The position numbers and the translations under genes are program-made. Below the pieces are notes generated by a model. That model ran no database searches. It had not been told where the DNA came from and worked only from the letters and a program-made list of their open reading frames with translations. A stretch of DNA of 64,000 nt, taken from the NCBI GenBank assembly GCA_036563665.1, contig DATCLY010000043.1:1-64000 (forward strand), given 5' to 3'. Position 1 is the first letter of the stretch; every line of letters starts with the position of its first letter. Shown piece after piece: positions 14,936-24,156 of this stretch. The stretch comes from FEN-1219 sp036563665. Its GTDB lineage: Bacteria > Pseudomonadota > Gammaproteobacteria > Steroidobacterales > Rariloculaceae.

Positions 14936-15409
14936 ATGCAACGAGAACGTGGACGATTTCCGACGGGCCACCGCGGCTTCAGCCTGATCGAGGTGATGGT
15001 GGCGCTGCTCGTGTTGTCGGTCGGGCTGCTCGGCATCGCCGCGCTGCACGGGCAAGGGCTCGGCGCGAGCCGCGTCGCCATGTACCGCACGGTGGCGGTC
15101 AACCTCGCGGCCGACATGGCGGAACGCATTCGCGTCAACCGGCTCGGCGGCGGCGCGTACGGCGGCTCGCCGGCCGACAACGAATGCGACCCTCAAACGG
15201 GCAGCGGGGTCGATTGCACGCCGGCCGAGATGGCCGCGCACGACCTCTTCGTCTGGCAGGAGCAGGTCGCGGAGCAGCTGCCGAACGGTTCCGGCGAGGT
15301 GCAGTTCGCCGCCGGCACGCCGCCGACGTACACGATCACCGTGACGTGGGACGAGACCGGCATCGGCGAGACGTCGTACACGACTACCATCGAAGTTCCG
15401 GATATCTAG
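14936..15409 (+). CDS. pilV: Type IV pilus minor pilin PilV
   Basis: Minor pilin of the tip-priming complex. The 157-residue precursor has a 14-residue basic leader ending in RG, the prepilin site G|FSLIEVM and the long hydrophobic N-helix MVALLVLSVGLLGIAAL typical of PilV. A cysteine pair near residues 86 and 95 probably forms a disulfide. It starts 24 bp after fimT and stops 3 bp before pilW. Small size is normal for this family. Confidence 0.9.
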   Translation: MQRERGRFPTGHRGFSLIEVMVALLVLSVGLLGIAALHGQGLGASRVAMYRTVAVNLAADMAERIRVNRLGGGAYGGSPADNECDPQTGSGVDCTPAEMAAHDLFVWQEQVAEQLPNGSGEVQFAAGTPPTYTITVTWDETGIGETSYTTTIEVPDI

Positions 15410-15412
15410 GCC

Positions 15413-16420
15413 GTGACCAACATGTGCAACAACAGCGCGGCGATCGGCCGCCTCGGGCAGTGCCGCGGAATGACGCTCGTCGAGCTCATGGTGGCGCTCG
15501 CCATCGGCCTGTTCCTGATGATCGGCGCCATCACCGTTCTGCTGCAGGGCCGCATGACCTTCCGGGTCTCGGAAACGATATCGCGGCTGCAGGAGAACGC
15601 CCGCTTCGCGCTCGACGCCCTCGAGCCCGACATCCGCATGGCGCATTACTGGGGGCTCACGACGCGGCCGCAGAACATCGAAGGGCGCGCGCTGCAGGGC
15701 GGCACGGCCTCCGTGCTGGGGCCGCACGATTGCGGCAACAACTGGCACCTCGACGTCGAGCTCGCCGTGCAAGGCACCGACGGCACCTACACGTGGGCAT
15801 GCCTCCCGGCCGTCGGCAACGCCATGGCCGGCGCCGATACGCTCGTCATTCGCCGCGCGAGCCAGAACCCCGTGGTGCCGGCGGCCGGCTGGCTGCACCT
15901 GCAATCCGCCCGCGTCCAGGACTCGAGGATATTCCTCGGCGCGACCGTTCCGGCGGGCTACATCCCGGCCACGTCGCAGACGCACCGGCTCGTCGTCAAC
16001 GGCTACTACGTGAGCACCGCGTCCTCGCTCGGCAACACGGTCCCGTCGCTGCGCAGAAAGACGCTCGGCGCCGGCCCCGCCATCCGCGACGAGGAGATCC
16101 TGGCGGGCGTCGAGGACATGCAGATCCAATTCGGCGTGGACACCGATATCGCCGGAGCGGTGAACCGCGGCGTGATCGACCGGTACGTGGATCCGGACGA
16201 TCCCATCCTCGACCGGTCGCACCCGTCGTACATGGAGGATGCCGAGATCCTCGCCGTCCGCATCTGGCTGCGCATTCGTTCGGACCGCCCCGAAACCGGC
16301 TACACGGACACGGCGACCTACAGCTACGCCGGGCAGAACGTGGGCCCGTTCAACGACGGCTTCCGGCGCCTCGTCGTGTCGAAAACGATCTACCTGCGGA
16401 ACGCCCGTCCGCCCATGTAG
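15413..16420 (+). CDS. pilW: Type IV pilus minor pilin PilW
   Basis: Minor pilin of the PilV-PilW-PilX priming complex at the pilus tip. The 335-residue precursor has a leader of about 19 residues ending CRG, then G|MTLVELMVALAIGLFLMIG. Most of the protein is a periplasmic globular domain rich in aromatic residues, ending with RRLVVSKTIYLRN, a common PilW C-terminal pattern. A GTG at 15413 or ATG at 15422 may start it; neither has a strong ribosome site. Confidence 0.9.
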   Translation: MTNMCNNSAAIGRLGQCRGMTLVELMVALAIGLFLMIGAITVLLQGRMTFRVSETISRLQENARFALDALEPDIRMAHYWGLTTRPQNIEGRALQGGTASVLGPHDCGNNWHLDVELAVQGTDGTYTWACLPAVGNAMAGADTLVIRRASQNPVVPAAGWLHLQSARVQDSRIFLGATVPAGYIPATSQTHRLVVNGYYVSTASSLGNTVPSLRRKTLGAGPAIRDEEILAGVEDMQIQFGVDTDIAGAVNRGVIDRYVDPDDPILDRSHPSYMEDAEILAVRIWLRIRSDRPETGYTDTATYSYAGQNVGPFNDGFRRLVVSKTIYLRNARPPM

Positions 16421-16434
16421 AGGAGTCGAGATCC

Positions 16435-16890
16435 ATGCGACGACATCCCCGCGGCACCCCGCACGGACAGCTTCGGCGACAGACCGGCGCCACGCTGGTC
16501 GTCGGGCTCGTCCTGCTGCTCGTGCTCACGGTCCTCGGCGTCTCCGGCATGAACATGGCGACGCTCGAGATCACGATGGCGAGCAATACCCAGTTCCAGC
16601 AGGACGCGTTCCAGGCCGCCGAGACCGGCATCGACGTGCCGATCGCGCAGCGCAACTTCACGACGTTCGAATCGAGGACGAACGAGGGCACCGTCGGCGA
16701 CGGCTCCTACGAGTCGGAGACCGTGTTCGTGGACACCACGCCCGTGCCCGACATCGCGTTCAGCATGGGCACGAGCACCGGAAGCGTCCAAGCGTTTCAT
16801 TTCAACGTTCGTTCCGTGGGAACGGGACCGCGGAATGCGGTTTCCACTCACGTGCAGAGCTTTTACATCGTCGGCCCGGGCGGCCCCTGA
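16435..16890 (+). CDS. pilX: Type IV pilus assembly protein PilX
   Basis: Minor pilin with a PilX N-terminal domain, 151 residues. The leader MRRHPRGTPHGQLRRQ is followed by TGATLVVGLVLLLVLTVLGV; unlike its neighbours it lacks the glutamate-5 motif, as is usual for PilX/GspK-like proteins. The motif QFQQDAFQAAETGI (about 60-73) is the family signature. AGGAG at 16421-16425 is well placed before the ATG. It lies between pilW and a small exported protein. Confidence 0.9.
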   Translation: MRRHPRGTPHGQLRRQTGATLVVGLVLLLVLTVLGVSGMNMATLEITMASNTQFQQDAFQAAETGIDVPIAQRNFTTFESRTNEGTVGDGSYESETVFVDTTPVPDIAFSMGTSTGSVQAFHFNVRSVGTGPRNAVSTHVQSFYIVGPGGP

Positions 16891-16912
16891 TCGTAGCTGT
16901 GGAGAGGCAAAG

Positions 16913-17275
16913 ATGAGACGAATGACGCTGGCTGTGGCCGCCGCGTTGCTGTGCGGCGAAGTCTGGGCAGCACGCACGCTCGAGCCGATCGAAGGGGCCC
17001 ACGAGGTGCGCCTGACCGATATCGTCCTGCCGCCGGGCCCGGTGGGCTCGCTCATCGTGAGGCCGTGCCCGGAATGCGATCCCGTGTCGCTCCTGGTGGA
17101 CGGCAACACGACGTACTCGCTGGCCGGGCAACCGCCCATCGCGCTGGCCGACTTCACGGTCATCGCGCAGCAGCTCCTGGCGTTGGAGAGCGAAGAAACG
17201 AGCTCGAGCGTGGGGGTGTTCTACTTGCCCGGCTCGATGCGGGCGACTCGGATCGTGCTGTACCCGGCGCGATAG
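16913..17275 (+). CDS. Small exported protein of the minor-pilin cluster, unknown function
   Basis: A 120-residue protein I do not recognise. It has a clear signal peptide (MRRMTLAVAAALLCG, cleavage near VWA-AR at about residue 20), a CPEC motif near residue 50 that could bind metal or form a disulfide, and a beta-rich remainder. GGAGAGG (16901-16907) is an excellent ribosome site. It starts 22 bp after pilX and ends 45 bp before pilY1, so it should be co-expressed with the tip complex. Its position is that of Pseudomonas pilY2-like accessory genes, but I see no sequence resemblance to PilY2. A role as periplasmic chaperone or pilin-tip subunit is only a guess. Confidence 0.75.
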   Translation: MRRMTLAVAAALLCGEVWAARTLEPIEGAHEVRLTDIVLPPGPVGSLIVRPCPECDPVSLLVDGNTTYSLAGQPPIALADFTVIAQQLLALESEETSSSVGVFYLPGSMRATRIVLYPAR

Positions 17276-17320
17276 TCGACGTCGCCGGGAGCGCAACGGA
17301 CTGCTATCGAGGAATTCCCT

Positions 17321-20300
17321 ATGGAACGCATGACTGCCAAAGTAGCGTCACTGGCCTTGGGCTGCCTCTGGTCGACGGTGGCGATGCTGCCGGCCGTCGC
17401 GGAGGACATCGAGCTGTTCGTCGGCACGACGAACTTCTCGAACTCGGCGCGACCGAACGTCCTGCTGATCCTGGACGACTCGATCAGCATGGACGCCACC
17501 CTGATCACGCAGAACAACTACGATCCGACCAAGACCTACAGCGGTCCGTGCAGCAAGGACTACGTGTACTGGGCTTCCGGGAGCAGCACGACGCCGCCTT
17601 CCTGCGGCAGCAGCAACCGGTTCCGCCTTTCGGACTTGAAGTGCAAGGCCGCGCTCGACGCCTTTGCGGCGCCCGGCGGCGGACTCTACCGCGACATGCT
17701 CGCGAGCTACGACAGCGGCACGCAAAAGAGGTGGGAAAGCCTCGCGTCGGGCCGGCCGGTGGAATGCAAGGCCGACTGGGGGATCCACGGCGAAACCACG
17801 GGCAGCAGCGCCGTCTATCCCCGTAACGGCAACACCAGCGCGCTATGGACGTCCGGCACCACCAATCGGATAACGTGGGGCCAGAATCCGACCAACACGC
17901 ACTACTGGATCTACCACGGCAACTGGCTGAACTGGTATTACAGCCCCGGCACGACGGCGACCCGGCTGCAGGTCGTGAAGGACGTGGCCAACAGCCTGGT
18001 GGCTTCGATCGACGGCATCAACGTCGGTCTCATGCATTTCAGTCAGACGTCGTCGTCGGGGCCGCACGGCGGGCGCGTCGCGTACGCGATGGAGGACGTG
18101 ACGACCGCCCGTTCCGGCATGCAGTCCGCCATCAACGCCTTGACGGCCAGCAAGTGGACGCCGCTGTCCGAGACGCTGTACGAAGCGGCGCTGTACATGC
18201 TGGGCAGGCCCGTCGATCACGGCCTCGCCAACCCGAAGAGCGTGCCCGAGTCGCATTCCGGCGGAACGGCGCCCGTCTATAACTCGCCCATCGACTACTC
18301 CTGTCAGAAGAACTACATCGTGCTGCTCACCGACGGCGCGCCCACGGGAGACGACGACTCCGACAGCGACATACTCGCGCTGACGGACGCGGAAGGCACG
18401 GACTTCCGCAGCCTGGCGAACATCCCGAGCGGCGGCGTGTGCGATGCCGAGAGCTACGCGGGCATCGACCTGAGCCCGGAACCGGAGGGCGGCGACTGCC
18501 TCGACGACCTGGCCGAGTTCATGTTCAAGGGCGACATGTCGCCGCTGCCCGGCAAGCAGAACGTCGTGACGCACGTCGTCGGCTTCGCCCTGGAGGACCG
18601 TAACGGTCAGGTCGTGAGGCTGCCGGTGCTGCTCGATACGGCGCAGCGCGGCGGCGGCAAGTACTACGAGGCCGTCGACAGCGCCTCGCTGTTCACGACC
18701 TTGACCGGCATCGTCACGGAGATCCTGCAGACGCAGTCGACCTTCACCTCGCCTGCCGTGTCGGTGAACAGCTTCAACCGCACGCAGAACCTCAACGACC
18801 TCTACATCACGCTGTTCGAGCCGTCCGGCACGGAGCACTGGCCCGGCAACCTCAAGAAGTTCCGCCTGCGTCCGTCCGATGCGGCCATCGTCGACGCGAC
18901 CGGAAAGCCGGCGGTCGACCCGGCGACGGGCTTCTTCATCGCCGACTCCCAGAGCCTCTGGGCCGACACCCCGGACGGACAGGACATCAAGGACGCCGGC
19001 GCGGCCCACAGGATCCCGGCCGCGCGCAAGGTGTACACCCATCTGGTCGGCACCGACCTCACGGCCGACGAGAATCGAGTCTCCCTCGACAACATGGACC
19101 TCGACGACGGGCTGTTGAACACCGGCGATCCCGACCAGCCGACGCGCGAGCAGGTAATCAACTTCATCAACGGCCTCGATGCGTCGGACATCGACAACGA
19201 CGGCGACGTGACGGAGCGGCGCAATCAGATGGGAGATCCGCTGCACTCGCAGCCTGCGTCCGTCGTCTACGGACCCACCGTCGACGATGCGATCATCTTC
19301 GTCGCCACCAACGACGGCTTCCTGCATGCGATCAATGCCCAGGACGGCGTCGAGCGTTGGGCGTTCCTGCCGCCGGAGTTCCTCAAGCAGCAGGTGAACC
19401 TGTTCCTCGACCAGACCACGCCCATCAAGACGTACGGCATCGACGGCAACGTTCGCGTGCAGGTGCTGGGCAACAACGACGGCGTGATAGACCCGGACGC
19501 CGGCGAACGGGTGTTGCTGTTCTTCGGCATGCGGCGCGGCGAGCACGTCTACTACGGCCTCGACGTCACGAACCCCGATGCGCCGCAATTCCTGTGGCGG
19601 CATGACGAGTCGACGCTCCCCGGCCTCGGGCAGACCTGGTCTTCGCCGGCCCCCACTCGGATCGAAGTGGACGGCTCGGGCCAGAACGAGCACCACCTGG
19701 TGGTGGTGCTCGGCGGCGGTTACGAGCCGGACCAGGACAACTCGGCGGCCAGCACGGACACCGTTGGCAACTCGATCTACATCGTCGACTCCATCAACGG
19801 CACGCTGCTCTGGCACGGCAGCAAGGACGGCCGCGATGCCGATTTCGACCAGAGCGGCAAGAGCATGGACTACTCCATTCCCGCCGACGTCAAGGTCGTG
19901 GACTTCGACGGCGACGGCTATGCCGACCGGATGTACGCGGCCGACATGGGCGGCCAGATCTGGCGCTTCGACGTCTACAACGGCCAGTCGGCGGCCAACC
20001 TCGTCACCGGCGGCGTCATCGCCCAGCTCGGCGCCGCCCCCGCGGCCTCGCCGGCGCTCGCCGACGTGCGGCGCTTCTACTATTCGCCCGACGTCGCGCT
20101 CGTGAGCACCTCGGACGTCCGTTTCATCCACATCGGCATCGGCTCCGGGCACAGGCCTCACCCCCTGAGCAAGGAGAATGCCGACCGGTTCTACGCGCTG
20201 CGCGACTTCAACGCCCTACGCAAGCTCACGCAGACGGAGTACAACGCGATCACGCCCATCACGGAAGATGATCTCGACATCATCACCGGTGTCAACACGA

Positions 20301-20752
20301 CCGTGGCGAACAACTCGGCCGGGTGGATGCTCCAGCTCGACGCCGCGGCCGGCGAGAAGGTGCTCGCCGAAGCCAGGACGTTCAACAACCAGGTGTTCTT
20401 CACGACGTTCACTCCGAGCGCGGGTCCCGGCGCAGACCCCTGCGCGCCCACGCTCGGCACGAGCCGCCTGTACGTCGTGAGCCTGTTCGACGCCGCCCCG
20501 GTCACGAACCTCGATGGCTCGGTCGATGATTCGAACCTGACCGAAACCGACCGGTACGTCGAGTTCGGCGGCTCGATCGCGGCCGAGGTCGTGTTCCTGT
20601 TCCCGTCGCCGGAGGATCCGCAGAACTGCACGGGCAGCGAATGCACTCCGCCGCCCGTGGCCTGCGTCGACCTGTTCTGCATGCCGACGGGCTTCGCGAA
20701 CAACCCCGTGCGCACGTTCTGGCGTCAGGAGAGCGTCGACAGTTTCGACTGA
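17321..20752 (+). CDS. pilY1: Type IV pilus tip adhesin/biogenesis factor PilY1
   Basis: Large secreted pilus-tip protein (1143 residues) that supports extension and adhesion. After a signal peptide (cleavage near AVAE, residue 27) comes a von Willebrand A-like domain starting NVLLILDDSISM, whose DDSIS is the MIDAS metal motif. The C-terminal half is the PilY1 beta-propeller, from HSQPASVVYG onward. Two calcium-type loops are visible: DIDNDGDVTE near residue 628 and DFDGDGYAD near 865; the latter corresponds to the calcium site shown to control retraction in Pseudomonas PilY1. GAGG at 17309-17312 supports the ATG. Confidence 0.95.
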   Translation: MERMTAKVASLALGCLWSTVAMLPAVAEDIELFVGTTNFSNSARPNVLLILDDSISMDATLITQNNYDPTKTYSGPCSKDYVYWASGSSTTPPSCGSSNRFRLSDLKCKAALDAFAAPGGGLYRDMLASYDSGTQKRWESLASGRPVECKADWGIHGETTGSSAVYPRNGNTSALWTSGTTNRITWGQNPTNTHYWIYHGNWLNWYYSPGTTATRLQVVKDVANSLVASIDGINVGLMHFSQTSSSGPHGGRVAYAMEDVTTARSGMQSAINALTASKWTPLSETLYEAALYMLGRPVDHGLANPKSVPESHSGGTAPVYNSPIDYSCQKNYIVLLTDGAPTGDDDSDSDILALTDAEGTDFRSLANIPSGGVCDAESYAGIDLSPEPEGGDCLDDLAEFMFKGDMSPLPGKQNVVTHVVGFALEDRNGQVVRLPVLLDTAQRGGGKYYEAVDSASLFTTLTGIVTEILQTQSTFTSPAVSVNSFNRTQNLNDLYITLFEPSGTEHWPGNLKKFRLRPSDAAIVDATGKPAVDPATGFFIADSQSLWADTPDGQDIKDAGAAHRIPAARKVYTHLVGTDLTADENRVSLDNMDLDDGLLNTGDPDQPTREQVINFINGLDASDIDNDGDVTERRNQMGDPLHSQPASVVYGPTVDDAIIFVATNDGFLHAINAQDGVERWAFLPPEFLKQQVNLFLDQTTPIKTYGIDGNVRVQVLGNNDGVIDPDAGERVLLFFGMRRGEHVYYGLDVTNPDAPQFLWRHDESTLPGLGQTWSSPAPTRIEVDGSGQNEHHLVVVLGGGYEPDQDNSAASTDTVGNSIYIVDSINGTLLWHGSKDGRDADFDQSGKSMDYSIPADVKVVDFDGDGYADRMYAADMGGQIWRFDVYNGQSAANLVTGGVIAQLGAAPAASPALADVRRFYYSPDVALVSTSDVRFIHIGIGSGHRPHPLSKENADRFYALRDFNALRKLTQTEYNAITPITEDDLDIITGVNTTVANNSAGWMLQLDAAAGEKVLAEARTFNNQVFFTTFTPSAGPGADPCAPTLGTSRLYVVSLFDAAPVTNLDGSVDDSNLTETDRYVEFGGSIAAEVVFLFPSPEDPQNCTGSECTPPPVACVDLFCMPTGFANNPVRTFWRQESVDSFD

Positions 20753-20782
20753 TGACGCTCGACGACCAAGGAAATGCCTGAG

Positions 20783-21223
20783 ATGGTGGTCAGTATGGAT
20801 ATTGCCAACGTCTTCCGCGGCAACCGCCGCCGCATGGCAGGCGTCACGCTGCTCGAGCTCATGATCGTGGTGGTGGTGGTTTCGCTGCTCGCCACGATCG
20901 CCATCCCGAGTTACCGCCAGTACGCCATTCGCGCGCAGCGAACGGAGGCGAAGTCGGCGCTGCTCCAGCTCGCGGCCAATCAGGAGCGCTACTACACGAG
21001 CAACGGCAACACGTTCGTGAACGACCTGGCGCGCATCAACATGCCGGCGACGACGGAGGGCAACCGGTACGCCCTGGCAGTCACCCATGCGGACACCACG
21101 TCGTTCACCGCGACGGCCACGGCCATCAACGGAATGACGGACGACGACGAATGTCAGGTGTTCCAGATCGATTCCGAGGGACGGCGCTCCGCCTCACCGG
21201 ATCCGCGCGGCACCTGCTGGTAG
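20783..21223 (+). CDS. pilE: PilE-like type IV pilin
   Basis: Prepilin of about 146 residues in the PilE minor-pilin position, last gene of the cluster. The cleavage site is G|VTLLELMIVVVVVSLLATIAIPSY, with glutamate at mature position 5; the leader is long, which fits a start at either ATG 20774 or 20783. I prefer 20783 because AGGA at 20769-20772 is spaced 10 nt from it and almost touches the other. A C-terminal disulfide loop between the cysteine in DDECQ and the one in GTCW is typical of pilins. It could be a minor pilin rather than the major subunit; no second pilin copy is in the window. Confidence 0.88.
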   Translation: MVVSMDIANVFRGNRRRMAGVTLLELMIVVVVVSLLATIAIPSYRQYAIRAQRTEAKSALLQLAANQERYYTSNGNTFVNDLARINMPATTEGNRYALAVTHADTTSFTATATAINGMTDDDECQVFQIDSEGRRSASPDPRGTCW

Positions 21224-21362
21224 CCCGGGGCCCGTTCCGCGCCGGCCGCGCGGGATCCGGCGGGCCTCCACTCCGCTGAGCTGACGGCGCGCGGCTTCCA
21301 CGCCCCGAGGGCACGGCCGGCGAGCGCCCGGGCGGCAGCCCGCGCCGTGTACACTGCGCGCC

Positions 21363-21905
21363 ATGCTCACCCGGCGCGACAACGTCTATCTCGTGGGCCC
21401 CATGGGCTCCGGCAAGACCGCGGTCGGCCGAGAGCTCGCGCGGCTCCTCGGCAAGCGGTTCTGCGACAGCGACGCGGAGATCGAGCGCCGCACCGGGGTG
21501 GACATCCCGTTCATCTTCGAGAAGGAAGGCGAGCCCGGCTTCCGGGAGCGGGAGCGCGAGGTGATCGCCGACCTCTGCGCGCTGACCGGGATCGTGCTCG
21601 CCACGGGGGGCGGCGCGGTGCTCCATCCGGACAACCGCCAACGGCTCGTCGCGAACGGGGTCGTCGTGTACCTGCGGGCCACCGTGGACGAGCAGCTCAA
21701 GCGCACGCGCCGCGCCAGGAACCGCCCGCTGCTCGCGACCGAGAACCCGCGCGCCGTGCTGGAACGCCTCATGGCGATCCGCGGCCCGCTCTACGAGGAG
21801 ATCGCCGATCTCACGGTGGACACCACCGGCCGGCAGGTCAGGAACGTGGCCGCCACCGTCCGCAAGCTGCTCGACGAGCATCGCGCCGCTCCGTTGCAAA
21901 GTTAG
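21363..21905 (+). CDS. aroK: Shikimate kinase
   Basis: Phosphorylates shikimate at the 3-hydroxyl with ATP, the fifth step of chorismate synthesis. The 180-residue protein has the P-loop GPMGSGKT (12-19), the shikimate-binding DSDAEIERR (about 38-46), GFREREREV and the glycine-rich ATGGGAV (about 79-85), plus the lid segment RNRPLL. It follows the pilus cluster by 139 bp and precedes aroB by 24 bp. The aroK-aroB pair normally follows pilQ directly in this class. Confidence 0.96.
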   Translation: MLTRRDNVYLVGPMGSGKTAVGRELARLLGKRFCDSDAEIERRTGVDIPFIFEKEGEPGFREREREVIADLCALTGIVLATGGGAVLHPDNRQRLVANGVVVYLRATVDEQLKRTRRARNRPLLATENPRAVLERLMAIRGPLYEEIADLTVDTTGRQVRNVAATVRKLLDEHRAAPLQS

Positions 21906-21929
21906 AGCGCCCCTGCGAACCTTCGCCGC

Positions 21930-23006
21930 GTGGACACGGTCGACGTTCGCCTCGGAGAGCGCAGCTACACCATCCGCATCGGCCCGGGGCTGCTGCGGGA
22001 CGCCGCCGTGCTCGGCGACGCCGTGCGGGCCCGCCAGGTGCTCGTGGTCAGCAACGACGTCGTCGCTCCCCTCTATCTCGGCCTCGTCGAGCGCGCCCTG
22101 GCGGGCCGCGAGCTCCGCACGCTGATCCTGCCGGACGGCGAGCAGCACAAGACGCTCGCCACCTTCGAGCGCATCGTCGACGAGCTGATCGACGCCCGCT
22201 TCCACCGCGACGCCTGTCTCGTGGCCCTGGGCGGCGGCGTGGTGGGCGACGTGACCGGCTTCGCGGCCGCCTGCTTCCAGCGCGGGGTGGACTTCGTGCA
22301 GGTGCCGACCACGCTCCTCGCGCAGGTCGATTCCTCCGTCGGCGGCAAGACGGCGGTCAATCACCCGCGGGCGAAAAACATGATCGGCGCGTTCCACCAG
22401 CCCGTGGCCGTGATCGCGGACACCGACGTGCTGCGCACGCTGCCGGCGCGCGAGCTCGCGGCGGGCCTCGCGGAGGTGGTGAAGTACGGCCTGATCCTCG
22501 ACGAGAAGCTGTTCGCCTGGCTCGAGGAGCGCGTCGACGACCTCCGGGCCCTCGACGGGCAGGCTCTCACCTTCGCCGTGCGGCGCAGCTGCGAGATCAA
22601 GGCGGAGGTGGTGGGCGGCGACGAGCGCGAGCACGGCCGGCGCGCGCTGCTCAATCTCGGCCACACGTTCGGCCACGCGCTCGAGGCGCTCGGCGACTAC
22701 CGGCGCTGGCTGCACGGCGAGGCCGTGGCGATCGGCCTCTCGCTCGCGGGCCGCACGTCGGCCGCGCTCGGCTGGCTCGGCGAGGGCGACTGCGAGCGGA
22801 TCGAGGCCCTGCTCGAGCGCTGCGGGTTGCCGGTCCGCGCGAGCGGCATCGACCCGGACGCGCTGCTCGAGCGGATGTCGCTCGACAAGAAGGCCCGCCA
22901 GGGCGGGCTCAAGATGGTGCTCCTCGAACGGATCGGGCGGGCCGTGGTGACGGATGCGCCGCCCCGCGAGCTGCTCGCGCGGGTGGCGGAGGAGAGGCTC
23001 CGCTGA
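21930..23006 (+). CDS. aroB: 3-dehydroquinate synthase
   Basis: NAD- and divalent-metal-dependent enzyme that cyclises DAHP to 3-dehydroquinate, step two of the shikimate pathway. It has 358 residues and starts at GTG. Key segments are DGEQHKT near residue 70, the NAD loop GGGVVGDVTGFAAA near 100, the catalytic VPTTLLAQVDSSVGGKTAVN near 128 and the zinc ligands in LNLGHTFGHALE near 240. The stop TGA overlaps the proposed CTG start of the downstream dNTPase gene. Confidence 0.97.
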   Translation: MDTVDVRLGERSYTIRIGPGLLRDAAVLGDAVRARQVLVVSNDVVAPLYLGLVERALAGRELRTLILPDGEQHKTLATFERIVDELIDARFHRDACLVALGGGVVGDVTGFAAACFQRGVDFVQVPTTLLAQVDSSVGGKTAVNHPRAKNMIGAFHQPVAVIADTDVLRTLPARELAAGLAEVVKYGLILDEKLFAWLEERVDDLRALDGQALTFAVRRSCEIKAEVVGGDEREHGRRALLNLGHTFGHALEALGDYRRWLHGEAVAIGLSLAGRTSAALGWLGEGDCERIEALLERCGLPVRASGIDPDALLERMSLDKKARQGGLKMVLLERIGRAVVTDAPPRELLARVAEERLR

Positions 23007-24154
23007 CGCTCGCGCTCGCAGAGCTTGCGCCTTACGCCGCGCGCAGCGAGACGAGCCGCGGCCGGCGGTACCCCGAGGAGCCGCCGGCGTACCGCACCGA
23101 GTTCCAGCGCGACCGCGACCGCATCATCCATTCCACGGCCTTCCGGCGCCTGCTCTACAAGACGCAGGTGTTCGTCAACCACGAAGGCGACCTCTACCGC
23201 ACGCGCCTCACCCACTCCCTGGAAGTCGCGCAGATCGCGCGCACCGTGGCGCGGGCGCTCAGGCTCAACGAGGACCTGGTCGAGGCGATCAGCCTCGCCC
23301 ACGACCTGGGCCACACCCCGTTCGGCCACGCGGGCCAGGACGCTCTGAACGAGTGCATGCGCGACTTCGGCGGGTTCGAGCACAACCTGCAGTCGCTGCG
23401 CGTGGTGGACGAGCTCGAGGAGCGCTACGCCGCCTTCCCCGGCCTCAACCTCACGTTCGAGACCCGCGAGGGGATCCTCAAGCATTGCTCGCTCAAGAAC
23501 GCCCGCGAGCTCGGCGACGTGGGCCTGCGCTTCATCGAGCGGCGCCAGCCGGGGCTCGAGGCGCAGATCGCCAACATCGCGGACGAGATCGCCTACAACA
23601 ACCACGACGTGGACGACGGCCTGCGCGCCGGCCTCATCACGCTCGAGCAGCTCGCCGAGATCCCGTTCTTCGCGGAGCAGCTGGCGCGGGTGGAGAAGCT
23701 CTACCCGGGCATCGATCCGCAGCTCAAGGGCCGCGAGGTGGTGCGGCGCATGATCGACGCGCTCGTCACGGACCTCTACCACGCGAGCGCGCGCGCCATC
23801 GAGGCCGCGGCGCCGGCCGACATCGACGCGGTGCGCGCGCAGCCCGCGCCGCTCATCCGCTTCAGCGAGGAGTACCTGGACGCGCAGCGGACGCTCAAGC
23901 GCTTCCTGCACGAGCGGCTCTACAAGCACCCGCACGTGCGCGAGATGACGGAGCGTGCGCACGTGACGATCCGGGAGCTGTTCGACGCGTTCCTCGCCGA
24001 CTACGACCGCATGCCCCCGAGCCACGCGGCGCGGGCACGCGAGCGGGAGCGCGAGCTCGGCACGGCCGGCGCGGCGCGCGTGGTCGCCGACTACATCGCC
24101 GGCATGACCGACCGCTTCGCCCTGCAAACCCACGCGGCCCTTCACGGCGCGTAG
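23003..24154 (+). CDS. dgt: Deoxyguanosinetriphosphate triphosphohydrolase-like protein, apparent CTG start
   Basis: HD-domain dNTPase (type 2 Dgt family) that would hydrolyse dNTPs to deoxynucleosides and tripolyphosphate. The 383 residues show YRTEFQRDRDRIIHSTAFRRL, the metal-binding H in RLTHSLEVAQ, the HD pair in AHDLGHTPFGH and the distal D in ADEIAYNNHD. There is no ATG, GTG or TTG in frame near the conserved N-terminus. CTG at 23003 overlaps the aroB stop as CTGA and has GGAGGAGAGG ending five bases upstream (22988-22997), so CTG is the best start. A sequencing error cannot be excluded. A REP pair follows the stop. Confidence 0.88.
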   Translation: MTLALAELAPYAARSETSRGRRYPEEPPAYRTEFQRDRDRIIHSTAFRRLLYKTQVFVNHEGDLYRTRLTHSLEVAQIARTVARALRLNEDLVEAISLAHDLGHTPFGHAGQDALNECMRDFGGFEHNLQSLRVVDELEERYAAFPGLNLTFETREGILKHCSLKNARELGDVGLRFIERRQPGLEAQIANIADEIAYNNHDVDDGLRAGLITLEQLAEIPFFAEQLARVEKLYPGIDPQLKGREVVRRMIDALVTDLYHASARAIEAAAPADIDAVRAQPAPLIRFSEEYLDAQRTLKRFLHERLYKHPHVREMTERAHVTIRELFDAFLADYDRMPPSHAARARERERELGTAGAARVVADYIAGMTDRFALQTHAALHGA

Positions 24155-24156
24155 GA

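Noticed and set aside
21347..24154. A 935-codon frame joining aroK, aroB and the dNTPase region
   Set aside because: Only the part after 23003 matches a protein; the rest is out of frame with aroK and aroB, so this is not a fusion protein.
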